Shown here: positions 17,843-27,035 of the stretch, one piece after another
How positions within the stretch are numbered: position 1 is the first letter of the stretch
Layout: every line of letters starts with the position of its first letter
Origin: Collimonas sp. OK412
Lineage (GTDB): Bacteria; Pseudomonadota; Gammaproteobacteria; Burkholderiales; Burkholderiaceae_D
DNA length: 64,000 nucleotides
Assembly: GCF_900112135.1 (NCBI RefSeq)
Contig: NZ_FOLC01000001.1
Coordinates: forward strand, 248,001-312,000
Direction: 5' to 3'
Made by a program: the position numbers and the translations under genes
Notes under the pieces: generated by a model
What the model was told of the DNA's origin: nothing
The model's input: only the letters and a program-made list of their open reading frames with translations
Databases searched by the model: none

Positions 17843-18892
17843 TCAGGGAGCCGGATTAGGCTGGCGCACGTGGATTGCTTCAATCTCGCGCAAGATATCG
17901 TCATCCAGCGTGAGGTTGACGCTGTCGAGATTGCTTTGTAATTGTCCTAGCGTGGTGGCGCCGACGATATTGCTGGTCAGGAAACCGCGGCTGTTGACGA
18001 AAGCCAGCGCCATCTGCGCCGGATCCAGTCCGTGTTTTTTGGCCAGCGCAACGTAGTCGCCGACCACCCGGTTGACTTGCGGATTGGTATAGCGGCTGAA
18101 ACGTTCAAACAAAGTCAAGCGGCCGCCGGCGGGCCGCGCGCCGTCCAGGTATTTTCCCGAAAGTACGCCAAAAGCCAGCGGCGAATACGCCAGCAGCCCG
18201 ACCTGTTCACGGAATGCAAACTCCGAATGGCCGATTTCAAACGTGCGGTTGAGCAGGCTGTACGGATTCTGGATGCTGGCCACGCGCGGCAAATCGAATT
18301 TCTCCGAAGCCCGCAGAAACTCCGAAATACCCCATGGCGTTTCGTTCGAAATCCCGATTTGGCGCACCTTGCCGGCCTTGATGAAGTCCGCCAGGATGGC
18401 CAGCGTTTCTTCGATCGGCACTGTATCTTCGTCTGGAATATGGCTGTAGTTCAGGGTGCCGAAACAATTCACGCTGCGATCCGGCCAATGCAGCTGATAC
18501 AGGTCGACGTAGTCCGTCTGCAAGCGTTCCAGGCTGCCGTGCAAGGCTTCCGTCAATCCCTTGCGGTCGAAATTGTTGACGCCGCCGCGCACATGGCGCG
18601 GGTTGTGCGGCTTGCGCGCCGGGCCGGTAGCCTTGGTGGCGATCATGACTTCGCTGCGCTTGCCGGATTTTTTCAGCCAGCTGCCAATATAACGTTCGGT
18701 CGAACCCTGGGTCTCGGCACGCGGCGGCACCGGATACATTTCAGCAGTGTCGATCAGGTTGACCCCATGCGCCAGCGCCAGGTCGATCTGCGCATGCGCT
18801 TCTGCTTCCGTATTTTGTTCGCCCCAGGTCATGGTGCCGAGCGTAATCAGGCTGACCTTGAGCTTGCTGTGTCCGAGTTCACGATATTGCAT
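17843..18892 (-). CDS. Tas-like aldo/keto reductase
   Basis: A 349-residue NADP(H)-dependent oxidoreductase close to E. coli Tas. The first strand MQYRELGHSKLKVSLITLGTM, the catalytic Asp and Tyr in NLIDTAEMYPVP, a lysine in IATKATGP, His in YQLHWPD, and the cofactor loop VGATTLGQLQSNLD are visible. The ATG at 18892 has AAGGAAG six bases upstream. Its substrate is unknown. It converges on the BASS transporter gene, with only 12 bases between the stops. Confidence 0.9.
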   Translation of the reverse strand: MQYRELGHSKLKVSLITLGTMTWGEQNTEAEAHAQIDLALAHGVNLIDTAEMYPVPPRAETQGSTERYIGSWLKKSGKRSEVMIATKATGPARKPHNPRHVRGGVNNFDRKGLTEALHGSLERLQTDYVDLYQLHWPDRSVNCFGTLNYSHIPDEDTVPIEETLAILADFIKAGKVRQIGISNETPWGISEFLRASEKFDLPRVASIQNPYSLLNRTFEIGHSEFAFREQVGLLAYSPLAFGVLSGKYLDGARPAGGRLTLFERFSRYTNPQVNRVVGDYVALAKKHGLDPAQMALAFVNSRGFLTSNIVGATTLGQLQSNLDSVNLTLDDDILREIEAIHVRQPNPAP

Positions 18893-19068
18893 TGTCGCTT
18901 CCTTTGCGGCGGGCGCTAAAAATTGGTGATGACGATTTGACGACCTGGACCGCCGGTGTGCGGCAGCCGCCGATCCCCGCCTGGGTGCAGGGGGGAATTG
19001 CCGCTTGCTGCCGAGGGCTAAGAGTATAGCCGGATCGCCGTTTCGCTGCAGGCCGCGGCCGCCCGCAG

Positions 19069-20361
19069 TCAAGTAGCTGTTGGGGTTGCCGGCGACGGCG
19101 GCTGGTTTGACGGATGCGGGGCCGCGGCCGGACTGGCAAGTTTGTCGAGGCCGAACAGGGTCGGGAACAGGCGTATCCACAGCAGCACCACGACCATCGT
19201 GCCGATGCCGCCCAGCAGCACCGCCGGCACCGGTCCCAGCCACGCTGCGGTGACGCCGGATTCGAATTCGCCCAGCTGGTTGGACGTGCCGATGAATACC
19301 GAGTTGACGGCGCTGACGCGGCCGCGCATATGGTCCGGCGTTTCCAGCTGGACGAAAGAAGAACGCACCACCACGCTGATCATGTCGGAAGCGCCGAGCA
19401 CAACCAGCGTCGCCAGCGACAAGACAAATGAACGGGACAGGGCAAACACGATAGTCGCCAGGCCAAACACGGCAACCGCAATGAACATGCTGCGGCCGAC
19501 GCGCCGGCTCAGCGGCCGCCGCGCCAGGAAGATCGCCGTCGACAACGCTCCCACCGCCGGCGCCGAGCGCAGCAGGCCAAGGCCGAGCGGGCCGGTGGCG
19601 AGGATGTCATGCGCATAGATCGGCAGCAAGGCGGTGGCGCCGCCCAGCAGCACGGCGAACAGGTCGAGCGATATGGCGCCGAGAATCGCTGGCCGGCTCT
19701 TGATGAATGCAATCCCCGCCAGCAATGAGCTGAGGGTGGCCGGTTCGCGCCGCGGCAACACGCTTTCGATGCGGATCAGCGACACCAGCAGGCTGGCGCC
19801 GATGAACAGCACGCTGCTGGTGGTATACACCGCGCTTGGCCCCAGCACATAAATGAAGCCGCCCAATGCCGGGCCGATGATCACCGCCGTTTGCGTGGCC
19901 GATGCCGCCCAGGCGACGGCGCGCGGCAGCAGGCGCGCAGGCACCAGGCCGGGCACCAGCGCTTGCAGTGTCGGCGATTCAAAGGCATGGGTCGCGCCGA
20001 TCACAAACACGATGGCGAAGATGGCCTCCTTGTCGAGCCAGCCGTAGATGCTGCCGATGGCCAGCGCCGCCGCGGCCACGCCCTTGATGAACAGGCAGAT
20101 GCGGGCGATCTTGCGGCGGTCGTAACGGTCGGCGACATGGCCGACCAGCAACGCCAGGAACAAGGCGGGCAGGAATTGCACCAGGCCCACCATGCCGAGG
20201 TCAAAAGCGCTATGCGTGAGTTGATACACTTGCCAGCCGACGGCGACGATCTGCATCTGGTTGGCGATGGTGGAGGCAACGCGCGCGCCCCAGAACAGCG
20301 TAAACGGGCGATGGCTCAGGACGGATTCGGATGCTGGACTGGCAGGGACGGGGGCGGTCAT
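19069..20361 (-). CDS. MFS exporter (EntS/TC.DHA3-like)
   Basis: A 430-residue major facilitator protein with about 12 predicted helices. Motif A is GHVADRYDRRK between helices 2 and 3. The start RPFTLFWGARVASTIANQMQ and helix 5 region WAASATQTAVIIGPALGG fit the MFS_3 (EntS-like) group, which includes siderophore and drug exporters. The substrate is unknown. The ATG at 20361 is chosen because upstream in-frame sequence runs through a terminator. The C-terminal tail is Pro/Ala-rich. Confidence 0.85.
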   Translation of the reverse strand: MTAPVPASPASESVLSHRPFTLFWGARVASTIANQMQIVAVGWQVYQLTHSAFDLGMVGLVQFLPALFLALLVGHVADRYDRRKIARICLFIKGVAAAALAIGSIYGWLDKEAIFAIVFVIGATHAFESPTLQALVPGLVPARLLPRAVAWAASATQTAVIIGPALGGFIYVLGPSAVYTTSSVLFIGASLLVSLIRIESVLPRREPATLSSLLAGIAFIKSRPAILGAISLDLFAVLLGGATALLPIYAHDILATGPLGLGLLRSAPAVGALSTAIFLARRPLSRRVGRSMFIAVAVFGLATIVFALSRSFVLSLATLVVLGASDMISVVVRSSFVQLETPDHMRGRVSAVNSVFIGTSNQLGEFESGVTAAWLGPVPAVLLGGIGTMVVVLLWIRLFPTLFGLDKLASPAAAPHPSNQPPSPATPTAT

Positions 20362-20410
20362 GTGGCGTAGGAAAATCGGGGCAAGGCCATAGAATATGCT
20401 TTTCCCATAA

Positions 20411-20439
20411 AAAAAGCCGCTATCTGCAGCGGCTTTTTT
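20411..20439. terminator. Bidirectional-looking terminator
   Basis: Stem AGCCGCT/AGCGGCT (20415-20421 and 20428-20434) with a six-base loop, A-tract on one side and T-tract on the other. It lies 13 bases after the stop of the minus-strand binding-protein gene and before the MFS start, so it should end transcription of the former. Confidence 0.85.
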
Positions 20440-20451
20440 CATGCGTGTGGC

Positions 20452-22041
20452 TTATTCGGGATGGAACTGGTGGGCGAAAGTAAATTCGTCGGTACGCGGC
20501 GTGTATTTGAGGCCCTTGCGCAGCGCCCATGTCGCGTACTGGTGATATAGCGGGATCAGTGCGTAATCGTTGAGCGCCACCACGGCGCCCTGGCGCGCGA
20601 AATCCTCACGCTGTTTCTGGTCGACCGAACCCAATGACGATTGCACCAGCTGGTCCAGTTTCGGATTGGTGTATTTGCCCCAGTTCCATGAACCCCAGCC
20701 GGTATCGGGATTGGTGGTGCCGAGCAGGGTGCGCAAACCGAAATCGCCGGCCAGCGTGCCCCAGCCCAGCAAGGCGGCGCTGTACTCGCCCGCACGCGCC
20801 TTGCCGAAGTAGACTGCCAGCGGCAGCGTCTCGACCTTGGCCTGGATCCCGACCCGGTTCAGGAATTGGGCAACGGTCTGCACCACGCGCTCATCGTTGA
20901 TGTAGCGGTTGTTCGGGCCATGCAGCGTAATCCCGAAGCCGTTGGGATAGCCGGCCGCCGCCAGCAGTTTCTTGGCGCCTTCAGGATCGTATTTTTCCAC
21001 TTTCAACGTATCGGCATAACCCAGGATGCCGGGTGCGATGATGTTCGATGCCGGCACAGCCAGTCCTTCCAGGGTGCGGTCAACCAAAGCCTGGCGGTTG
21101 ATGGCCTTGGAAATCGCCTGGCGCACGCGCACGTCTTTCAGCGGATTTTTGTCCAGCGCTTTGCCGGCCTTGTCGGTAACGTCCGGCGATTTGTCGCGCG
21201 ACTGGTCCAGGGTCCAGAAGATGGTGCGCCAGGAAATCTTTTGCGCCAGCTTGAACTGCGGGTTGGTTTTCAGTTTGGCGAGGTCGGCCGGCGGTACGTT
21301 TTCGATGGCGTCGACTTCACCTGCCAGCAAGGCGGCCAGGCGGGCGCCGTCAGAGGTCAGGATGCGGAAGGTGACCTTGTCCCAGGCCGCTTTCTCGCCC
21401 CAGTAAGCATCGTTGCGCACCAGCTCGATACGGTCGCCGCGCTTGAAGCTGGCGAACTTGAAGGGGCCGGTGCCGACCAGCGCCTTGCCGCTGTTGAAAT
21501 CATCGGTGGTGGCGTTTTGCGCGGCTTTCTTGGAAACGATGAAGATGGTGCTGACGTCCAGCGCCAGCGGCCCGTAAGGCGTGGCGGTTTTGAGGCGGAC
21601 GGTATAGGGATCGACGGCCTGTTTGCTGACGATCTGTTTGGTGTAGCTGGTGAACGGGCCAGGGCTGTTGGCCAGCGTCGCGGGGCGGTCCAGCGAAAAT
21701 ACAACATCTTCCGCGGTCAGTTCGGAGCCGTCGCTGAATTTGACGCCGTGGCGCAGCTTGAATTCCCAGGTGAGCGGATCAATTGCCGTCCAGGAAGTAG
21801 CCAGGCCCGGAATCAGGCGGCCGTTCGGGTCGACATTGACCAGCGCATCGAACAGGTGCGACGACAGCGAGATGTTCGGCGCAATATTGTTGAAGTGGGG
21901 GTCAAGGGTCGAGACATCGGCAAACAGGCCGATTTTCAGGTCCGCAGCGTGGCTTGGCGCGGCGCTGAGCGCTACCGAAGCCAACGCGCCAAGGCCGGCA
22001 AAAGCCAGGCTCAGTATTTTCTTTCTTGAAAGCTGGAACAT
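20452..22041 (-). CDS. Peptide-type ABC transporter substrate-binding protein (SBP_bac_5)
   Basis: A 529-residue periplasmic binding protein of the DppA/OppA/NikA family. A signal peptide is visible (AFAGLGALASVALSAAPSHAADL). The mature start LKIGLFADVSTLDPHFNN, the motif LTWEFKLRHGVKFSDGSELTAEDVVFS, and the later VRQAISKAINRQALVDR are family signatures. The ATG at 22041 has GGGAG five bases upstream, which favours it over an ATG ten codons earlier. No permease or ATPase gene is adjacent, so it is an orphan binding protein. The ligand is unknown. Confidence 0.92.
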   Translation of the reverse strand: MFQLSRKKILSLAFAGLGALASVALSAAPSHAADLKIGLFADVSTLDPHFNNIAPNISLSSHLFDALVNVDPNGRLIPGLATSWTAIDPLTWEFKLRHGVKFSDGSELTAEDVVFSLDRPATLANSPGPFTSYTKQIVSKQAVDPYTVRLKTATPYGPLALDVSTIFIVSKKAAQNATTDDFNSGKALVGTGPFKFASFKRGDRIELVRNDAYWGEKAAWDKVTFRILTSDGARLAALLAGEVDAIENVPPADLAKLKTNPQFKLAQKISWRTIFWTLDQSRDKSPDVTDKAGKALDKNPLKDVRVRQAISKAINRQALVDRTLEGLAVPASNIIAPGILGYADTLKVEKYDPEGAKKLLAAAGYPNGFGITLHGPNNRYINDERVVQTVAQFLNRVGIQAKVETLPLAVYFGKARAGEYSAALLGWGTLAGDFGLRTLLGTTNPDTGWGSWNWGKYTNPKLDQLVQSSLGSVDQKQREDFARQGAVVALNDYALIPLYHQYATWALRKGLKYTPRTDEFTFAHQFHPE

Positions 22042-22266
22042 GCGATCTCCCAATCGTGATGAATAAGGCAAAAGCTGATTCTATGGGCGCTCGCATAATT
22101 ATCAAAACACAATAATTGCTTCCTGTTATGTGTTTTGGTTATATAGGGTAATATGGGCCTCCCGAATCGCTGGCCGGGAACGGCAGATTGCGCAATCAAA
22201 AACGCAACTCTTTCCCTCGACGCAACTTTTATTTACGCCCCCGGTGTTTTAAATAAAATTATCGGT

Positions 22267-22272
22267 TATAAT
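22267..22272 (+). promoter_or_regulatory. -10 element of the cold shock gene
   Basis: A perfect TATAAT lies 110 bases before the csp start, with only a weak -35 (GTGTTT, 17-base spacing). Transcription from it would give a leader of about 100 bases, as is usual for cspA-type genes. Confidence 0.6.
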
Positions 22273-22279
22273 GCGACAT

Positions 22280-22382
22280 CGTTTAAGATTCGAGCTAGTA
22301 GTGCAGTATTAGTCTGTCATTTCTTTCTTGCTTCAAACGATCTAACGGGCGACAGCCCAACTTAACTGAAATAGGAAATGTA
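22280..22382 (+). promoter_or_regulatory. Long 5' leader of the cold shock gene
   Basis: About 100 bases lie between the predicted transcription start and the ATG, with AGGAAA just upstream of the start codon. CspA-family leaders of this length fold differently in the cold and control translation. The folding itself was not computed. The rest of the 340-base gap (22042-22266) holds the upstream region of the divergent binding-protein gene and no other recognisable gene. Confidence 0.5.
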
Positions 22383-22586
22383 ATGGCAACTGGTATCGTA
22401 AAGTGGTTCAATGATTCGAAGGGTTTTGGTTTTATTACTCCTGACGAAGGTGGTGAAGATCTGTTCGCGCACTTCTCCGCAATCAATTCTTCCGGCTTCA
22501 AGTCGCTGCAAGAGAACCAACGTGTTTCTTTCGAAGTTACTGCCGGCCCAAAGGGCAAGCAAGCTTCGAACATCCAAGCTATCTAA
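22383..22586 (+). CDS. CspA-family cold shock protein
   Basis: A 67-residue single cold shock domain that binds single-stranded RNA and DNA. RNP1 is KGFGFI and RNP2 DLFAHF. The start [15 protein letters not shown] and end [11 protein letters not shown] are nearly invariant in the betaproteobacterial CspA/CspD group. A well-formed terminator follows. The specific paralogue cannot be told. Confidence 0.96.
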   Translation: MATGIVKWFNDSKGFGFITPDEGGEDLFAHFSAINSSGFKSLQENQRVSFEVTAGPKGKQASNIQAI

Positions 22587-22631
22587 TATTAGATACGGCT
22601 TACTCAGTTGAAATAAACTGAGCATCGCAAA

Positions 22632-22658
22632 AATCCCTGGCTTGCCGGGGATTTTTTT
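22632..22658 (+). terminator. Terminator after csp
   Basis: Stem AATCCCTGG/CCGGGGATT (one G-T pair) with a CTTG loop and a seven-T run, 45 bases after the csp stop. Confidence 0.9.
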
Positions 22659-22858
22659 CGTCTGTAGCAAACGCAGCGGCGACTATATAAAAGCGGAAAG
22701 AGGCGCCTTGTCAGGAAGCTGTAAGGGTGGCCTGAAATGCTGGGGTCGTCTGTATACCAGATGGCGGATATTGCAGTATGCTGGATCACCTTTTACTTAA
22801 GACAGCGCATTGGCATCCATGCCGATGCCCATCAATATAAAAACACGGAGGAGACGAC

Positions 22859-24016
22859 ATGAATACAATAATCAAAACATGTGTGGCAGCGGCATTGGTC
22901 AGCTGGTCGCTGGCGGCAGGAGCGGCAGAGCCGATCAAGATCGGCGTCACGGGACCATTTACCGGCGGCTCCGCGCCGATGGGCGTATCGATGCGCGACG
23001 GCGTCAAGCTGGCGGTGGCGGACATCAACGCCAAGGGCGGCGTGCTGGGACGCCAGCTGCAGCTGGTCGAGCGCGACGATGAAGCCAAGAATGAACGCGG
23101 AGTCCAGGTCGCGCAGGAACTGATCAACAAGGAAAAAGTGGTCGGCACGGTCGGCTTCATCAACACCGGCGTCGCCCTGGCGTCGCAGCGCTTCTACCAG
23201 GAAGCCAAGATCCCGGTCATGAATAACGTCGCCACCGGCAGCATCATCACCAAGCAGTTCGTGGCGCCGGACCAGAAGGATAACTACATATTCCGCACCT
23301 CGGCCAACGACACCATCCAGTCGGCGATGATCGTCGACGAAGCCGTAGTGCGTCAAAAACACACCAAGGTGGCAATCCTGGCGGACTCCACCAATTACGG
23401 CCAGCTCGGCCGTGAAGACCTGGAACGCGCTTTGGCCGCCAAGGGCATCAAACCGGTCGCCGTTGAAAAATACAACCTGAAAGATGTGGACATGACGGCG
23501 CAGCTGCTGAAGGCCAAGCAGGGCGGCGCCGAGGTGGTGCTGACTTACGGCATCGGCCCGGAGCTGGCGCAGATCGCCAACGGCATGGAAAAGCTCAACT
23601 GGAAAGTGCCCCTCATCGGCAGCTGGACCTTGTCGATGGGGAATTTCATCGACAACGCCGGCAAGAACGGCGACGGCGCGCGCATGCCGCAAACCTTCAT
23701 CCAGGATGGCAGCACAGCCAAGCGCAAGGCCTTCATCGAAGCCTATCAGAAAGCCTACAAGATCGACCGCATGCCGTCCCCTGTGTCAGCTGCGCAAGGC
23801 TATGACTCGCTCTACCTGCTGGCGGCAGCAATCAAGCAGGCTGGCAGCACCGACGGCGTCAAGGTGCGTGAAGCATTGGAAAACCTGAACGGCACGGTGG
23901 AAGGCGTGGTCACCAGCTACACCAAGCCGTATAGCCACGACGACCATGAAGCGATCAAGCCAAATATGGTGGTGATCGGCGAAGTCAAGAACGGCCGGGT
24001 GGTATTGGCCAAGTGA
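22859..24016 (+). CDS. Branched-chain amino acid ABC substrate-binding protein (LivJ/LivK type)
   Basis: A 385-residue periplasmic binding protein. Signal peptide to AAGAAEP; the mature start PIKIGVTGPFTGGSAPMGVSMRDGV is the type 1 periplasmic binding fold (Peripla_BP_6) signature. GGAGGAG stands seven bases before the ATG. It heads the operon SBP, LivH, LivM-LivG fusion, LivF. Ligands of this family include Leu/Ile/Val, other amino acids, amides and aromatic acids, so the true substrate is open. Confidence 0.93.
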   Translation: MNTIIKTCVAAALVSWSLAAGAAEPIKIGVTGPFTGGSAPMGVSMRDGVKLAVADINAKGGVLGRQLQLVERDDEAKNERGVQVAQELINKEKVVGTVGFINTGVALASQRFYQEAKIPVMNNVATGSIITKQFVAPDQKDNYIFRTSANDTIQSAMIVDEAVVRQKHTKVAILADSTNYGQLGREDLERALAAKGIKPVAVEKYNLKDVDMTAQLLKAKQGGAEVVLTYGIGPELAQIANGMEKLNWKVPLIGSWTLSMGNFIDNAGKNGDGARMPQTFIQDGSTAKRKAFIEAYQKAYKIDRMPSPVSAAQGYDSLYLLAAAIKQAGSTDGVKVREALENLNGTVEGVVTSYTKPYSHDDHEAIKPNMVVIGEVKNGRVVLAK

Positions 24017-24158
24017 TAGGAAGCCGGAGCGCAGCACTGCCGCGTTCCGGCGATACATCCGTTTAAGCGACATCGGTCCAGCCTGAGCAGGTATACAGGC
24101 TGGATTTGTTTCGTCAAACGGCAGCGTTACTTTGCCATTTGTCTCTTGGGTCCATATC

Positions 24159-25049
24159 ATGGAAATTCTGCTGCAACTCGTCTTCAGCGGCATCGCGCTA
24201 GGCATGATCTACGCGGTGATCGCTTTCGGTTATCAACTTACGTTCGCCACCTCCGGCACCCTCAACTTCGGCCAGGGTGAAGCGCTCATGCTGGGCGCGC
24301 TGGTGGGCCTCAGCCTGGTCGGCAATATCCATGGCGGCCCTTACCTGAACTATTGGTTGATGATCCCGGTGGTGATCGTGTTCGGCGCGCTGCAAGGCGT
24401 GGTGGTCGAATGGATAGGGGTGCGCCCGGCGCTCAAGATCAAATCGGAATTCGGCTGGATCATGTCGACCATCGCGCTGGCGATCATCTTCAAGAACGTC
24501 GCTGAAAACATATGGGGCAAGGACGACCTGACTTTTCCTTCGCCCTTGTCGTCGACGCCGTTCCAGGTATTCGGCGCCAACGTCCAGCCGATGCAGGTGG
24601 TGGTGGTGCTGGGCGCGCTGGCGATGATGCTGGCGGTCGAGTTCTTCAACCGCAAATCGATTTACGGCAAGGCAGTGGTGGCGACTTCCAACGACCGCGA
24701 TGCGGCCGGCCTGATGGGCATCAACACCAGCATGGTGATCACATTTTCCTACGCGTTGTCGTCGGCCACGGCAGCGTTTGCCGGTGTGCTGGTGGCGCCG
24801 CTGACCTTGACCGGCGCCACGATGGGCGCGGCGCTCGGCCTGAAAGCTTTTGCGGTGGCGATCATCGGCGGCCTGACTTCGGGCATGGGAGCGGTCGTCG
24901 GCGGCCTGATCCTGGGCATCGCCGAGACGCTGACCGGGTTCTATATCTCCACCGGCTACAAGGAGGTGCCGGGGCTGCTGTTGCTGCTGCTGGTGCTGGC
25001 TGTCAAGCCGGCCGGCCTGTTCGGCAAGACCGCCATCAAGAAGGTGTGA
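24159..25049 (+). CDS. livH: LivH-type permease
   Basis: A 296-residue inner membrane permease of the branched-chain amino acid ABC family, with about eight hydrophobic helices. The start EILLQLVFSGIALGMIYAVIAFG, the motif TFATSGTLNFGQGEALMLGAL and the C-terminal GGLTSGMGAVVGGLILGIAE (the EAA-like region) are typical. An upstream in-frame TTG is possible, but the ATG starts the conserved region. The next gene follows after two bases. Confidence 0.92.
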   Translation: MEILLQLVFSGIALGMIYAVIAFGYQLTFATSGTLNFGQGEALMLGALVGLSLVGNIHGGPYLNYWLMIPVVIVFGALQGVVVEWIGVRPALKIKSEFGWIMSTIALAIIFKNVAENIWGKDDLTFPSPLSSTPFQVFGANVQPMQVVVVLGALAMMLAVEFFNRKSIYGKAVVATSNDRDAAGLMGINTSMVITFSYALSSATAAFAGVLVAPLTLTGATMGAALGLKAFAVAIIGGLTSGMGAVVGGLILGIAETLTGFYISTGYKEVPGLLLLLLVLAVKPAGLFGKTAIKKV

Positions 25050-25051
25050 AT

Positions 25052-27034
25052 ATGAATAAAAAAATATTTGCACTGGCTATCGCCGGCATCCTGGTGCTGC
25101 TGGCGTTTCCCCAGGTTTTTCCGAATCCGTATTACATCCACCTGGCTGAAACCATCCTGATCTACGCCATCCTGCTGTTCGGGCTGGATATCGTGGTCGG
25201 CTACACCGGCCAGGTTTCGCTGGGACATGCCGGCCTGTTCGGCATCGGTTCCTACACGACCGGCGTGCTGGTGTTCAAGCTCGGCTGGCCGTTCCTGGTT
25301 GCGGCCCCGGCCAGCCTGGCGGTGACCGCCATCTTCGGCGCCGTCCTGGCGCTGCCCGCGCTGCGGGTGACCGGGCCTTACCTGGCCATGGTCACGCTGG
25401 CGTTCGGCACCATCATCCAGATCCTGATCAATGAGATGAGCTTCCTGACGGAAGGGCCGATGGGGATCAAGCTGAACAAGCCGAGCTTCTTCGGCCATCG
25501 CCTCGACGAGGTGGAGTATTTTTACCTGGTGGCGGCGCTGATGGTGTTGTCGCTGATCGTCGTGCACCGGATCCTCAAGTCGCACCTGGGGCGCGCCTTC
25601 CAGGCGCTGCGCGATAGCCCGATCGCTTCCGATTGCATGGGGGTTTCGGTGTATCGCTACAAGGTGTACGCGTTTGTGATCAGCGCCGCGCTGGCTGGCC
25701 TGGCGGGCAGCCTGTATGCGTATTCGGAGGAATACATTTCGCCGAATACCTATAACTTCGAACTGACTATCCTGTTCCTGCTGGCGGTCATCATGGGCGG
25801 GCGCAAGAGCCGCACCGGCTCGTTGATCGGGGCCTTGATCGTGGTCATGCTGCCGAGCCTGCTGGCGGATATTGAACTGTTCCGCCAGATCGCCACGGCT
25901 GCTGCCGTGATCGCAGTGCTGGCGACCGCTTTCCTGCTCTGGAAAAAACGCATGACCTTGCGCGAAGTGGCGGTGCCGGTGGTGGCGACGGTCGGCATGG
26001 CGGTGTTTTCCTATAAGCTGGAAAGCATCACCGACTGGCGTTTGACGGTGTTTGGACTGATGACGCTGTTTGTCGTGTATTACCTGCAGGACGGCATCGT
26101 CGGTTTTGCCCGCAGCCTGCTGGGCCAGAGGATACCTGCCCGCAGCGAACCGGCCAGCGTGGCCGCCAGTCCTGAGCAGGCGTGGGCTTCGGCCGGCGGT
26201 AGCGTTGCCGCCGGCGCCACCTTGCTGAGCGGCCAGAAGATATTGATGCAGTTCGGCGGCCTCAAGGCGCTCAACGACGTCAACCTGGATATCGTCAAAG
26301 GCAGCGTGCATGGCTTGATCGGGCCGAACGGTTCGGGCAAGAGCACCATGATGAATGTGCTGACCGGCATCTACAAGCCGACTGCCGGCAAGGTTGAATT
26401 CAACGGCAAGACCATTTCCGGTTCGACGCCGGCGGCCATAGCGCTGGGCGGCGTCGCCCGCACTTTCCAGAACGTGCAGCTGTTCGGTGAAATGACCGCC
26501 ACTGAAAACGTGCTGGTCGGCCTGCACCACACCTTCCGCAGCAATGTGCTGGACGTGATCTTCCATACCCCGCGGTACCGGCGCGAGGAACTGGCGGCGC
26601 GCCAGCGTGCCGCCGGCATCTTGCAGTTCGTCGGGCTGAGCGGGCTGGCGGCCGAAGAGGCGCGCAACCTGCCTTACGGCAAGCAGCGCCTGCTGGAGAT
26701 CGGCCGCGCGCTCGGGCTGAATCCGGAACTGCTGCTGCTGGACGAACCGGCGGCGGGATTGACCGCGCCCGACATCAAGGAACTGATCGCGATCATCCAC
26801 AAGATCCGGCAGCACGGCATCACGATCATCCTGATCGAACATCACATGGATGTCGTCATGTCGATTTCCGATACCGTGACGGTGCTGGACTTCGGCCAGA
26901 AAATCGCCGAAGGCAAGCCGGCCTCGGTGCAAAGCGATCCCAAGGTGATTGAAGCCTATCTCGGCGGCACCGCCGGCGAAGCCGCTGACGATGCCGGCAG
27001 CGCGCCGTCCACTTCCAACGCAGCGGGGTCATAA
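25052..27034 (+). CDS. LivM-LivG fusion: permease plus ABC ATPase
   Basis: A single 660-residue frame with two parts. Residues ~1-345 are a LivM permease: LDIVVGYTGQVSLGHAGLFGIGSY, ALRVTGPYLAMVTLAFGTI, LKSHLGRAFQALRDSPIAS. A linker of about 40 Ala/Ser/Glu-rich residues follows, then a LivG-type ATPase (~390-645): Walker A GPNGSGKST at 424-432, Q-loop ARTFQNVQLF, Walker B LLLLDEPAAGL, H-loop IILIEHHMD. The signature is LPYGKQRLLEIG in place of LSGGQ, as normal for LivG. The frame is continuous, so this is a real fusion and not a missed stop. Confidence 0.93.
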   Translation: MNKKIFALAIAGILVLLAFPQVFPNPYYIHLAETILIYAILLFGLDIVVGYTGQVSLGHAGLFGIGSYTTGVLVFKLGWPFLVAAPASLAVTAIFGAVLALPALRVTGPYLAMVTLAFGTIIQILINEMSFLTEGPMGIKLNKPSFFGHRLDEVEYFYLVAALMVLSLIVVHRILKSHLGRAFQALRDSPIASDCMGVSVYRYKVYAFVISAALAGLAGSLYAYSEEYISPNTYNFELTILFLLAVIMGGRKSRTGSLIGALIVVMLPSLLADIELFRQIATAAAVIAVLATAFLLWKKRMTLREVAVPVVATVGMAVFSYKLESITDWRLTVFGLMTLFVVYYLQDGIVGFARSLLGQRIPARSEPASVAASPEQAWASAGGSVAAGATLLSGQKILMQFGGLKALNDVNLDIVKGSVHGLIGPNGSGKSTMMNVLTGIYKPTAGKVEFNGKTISGSTPAAIALGGVARTFQNVQLFGEMTATENVLVGLHHTFRSNVLDVIFHTPRYRREELAARQRAAGILQFVGLSGLAAEEARNLPYGKQRLLEIGRALGLNPELLLLDEPAAGLTAPDIKELIAIIHKIRQHGITIILIEHHMDVVMSISDTVTVLDFGQKIAEGKPASVQSDPKVIEAYLGGTAGEAADDAGSAPSTSNAAGS

Positions 27035-27035
27035 G

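Noticed and set aside
24956-26932. 658-residue minus-strand open frame opposite the LivM-LivG gene
   Set aside because: Composition (His, Gln, Asp, Arg-rich, no domain) marks it as an antisense shadow of the transporter gene.
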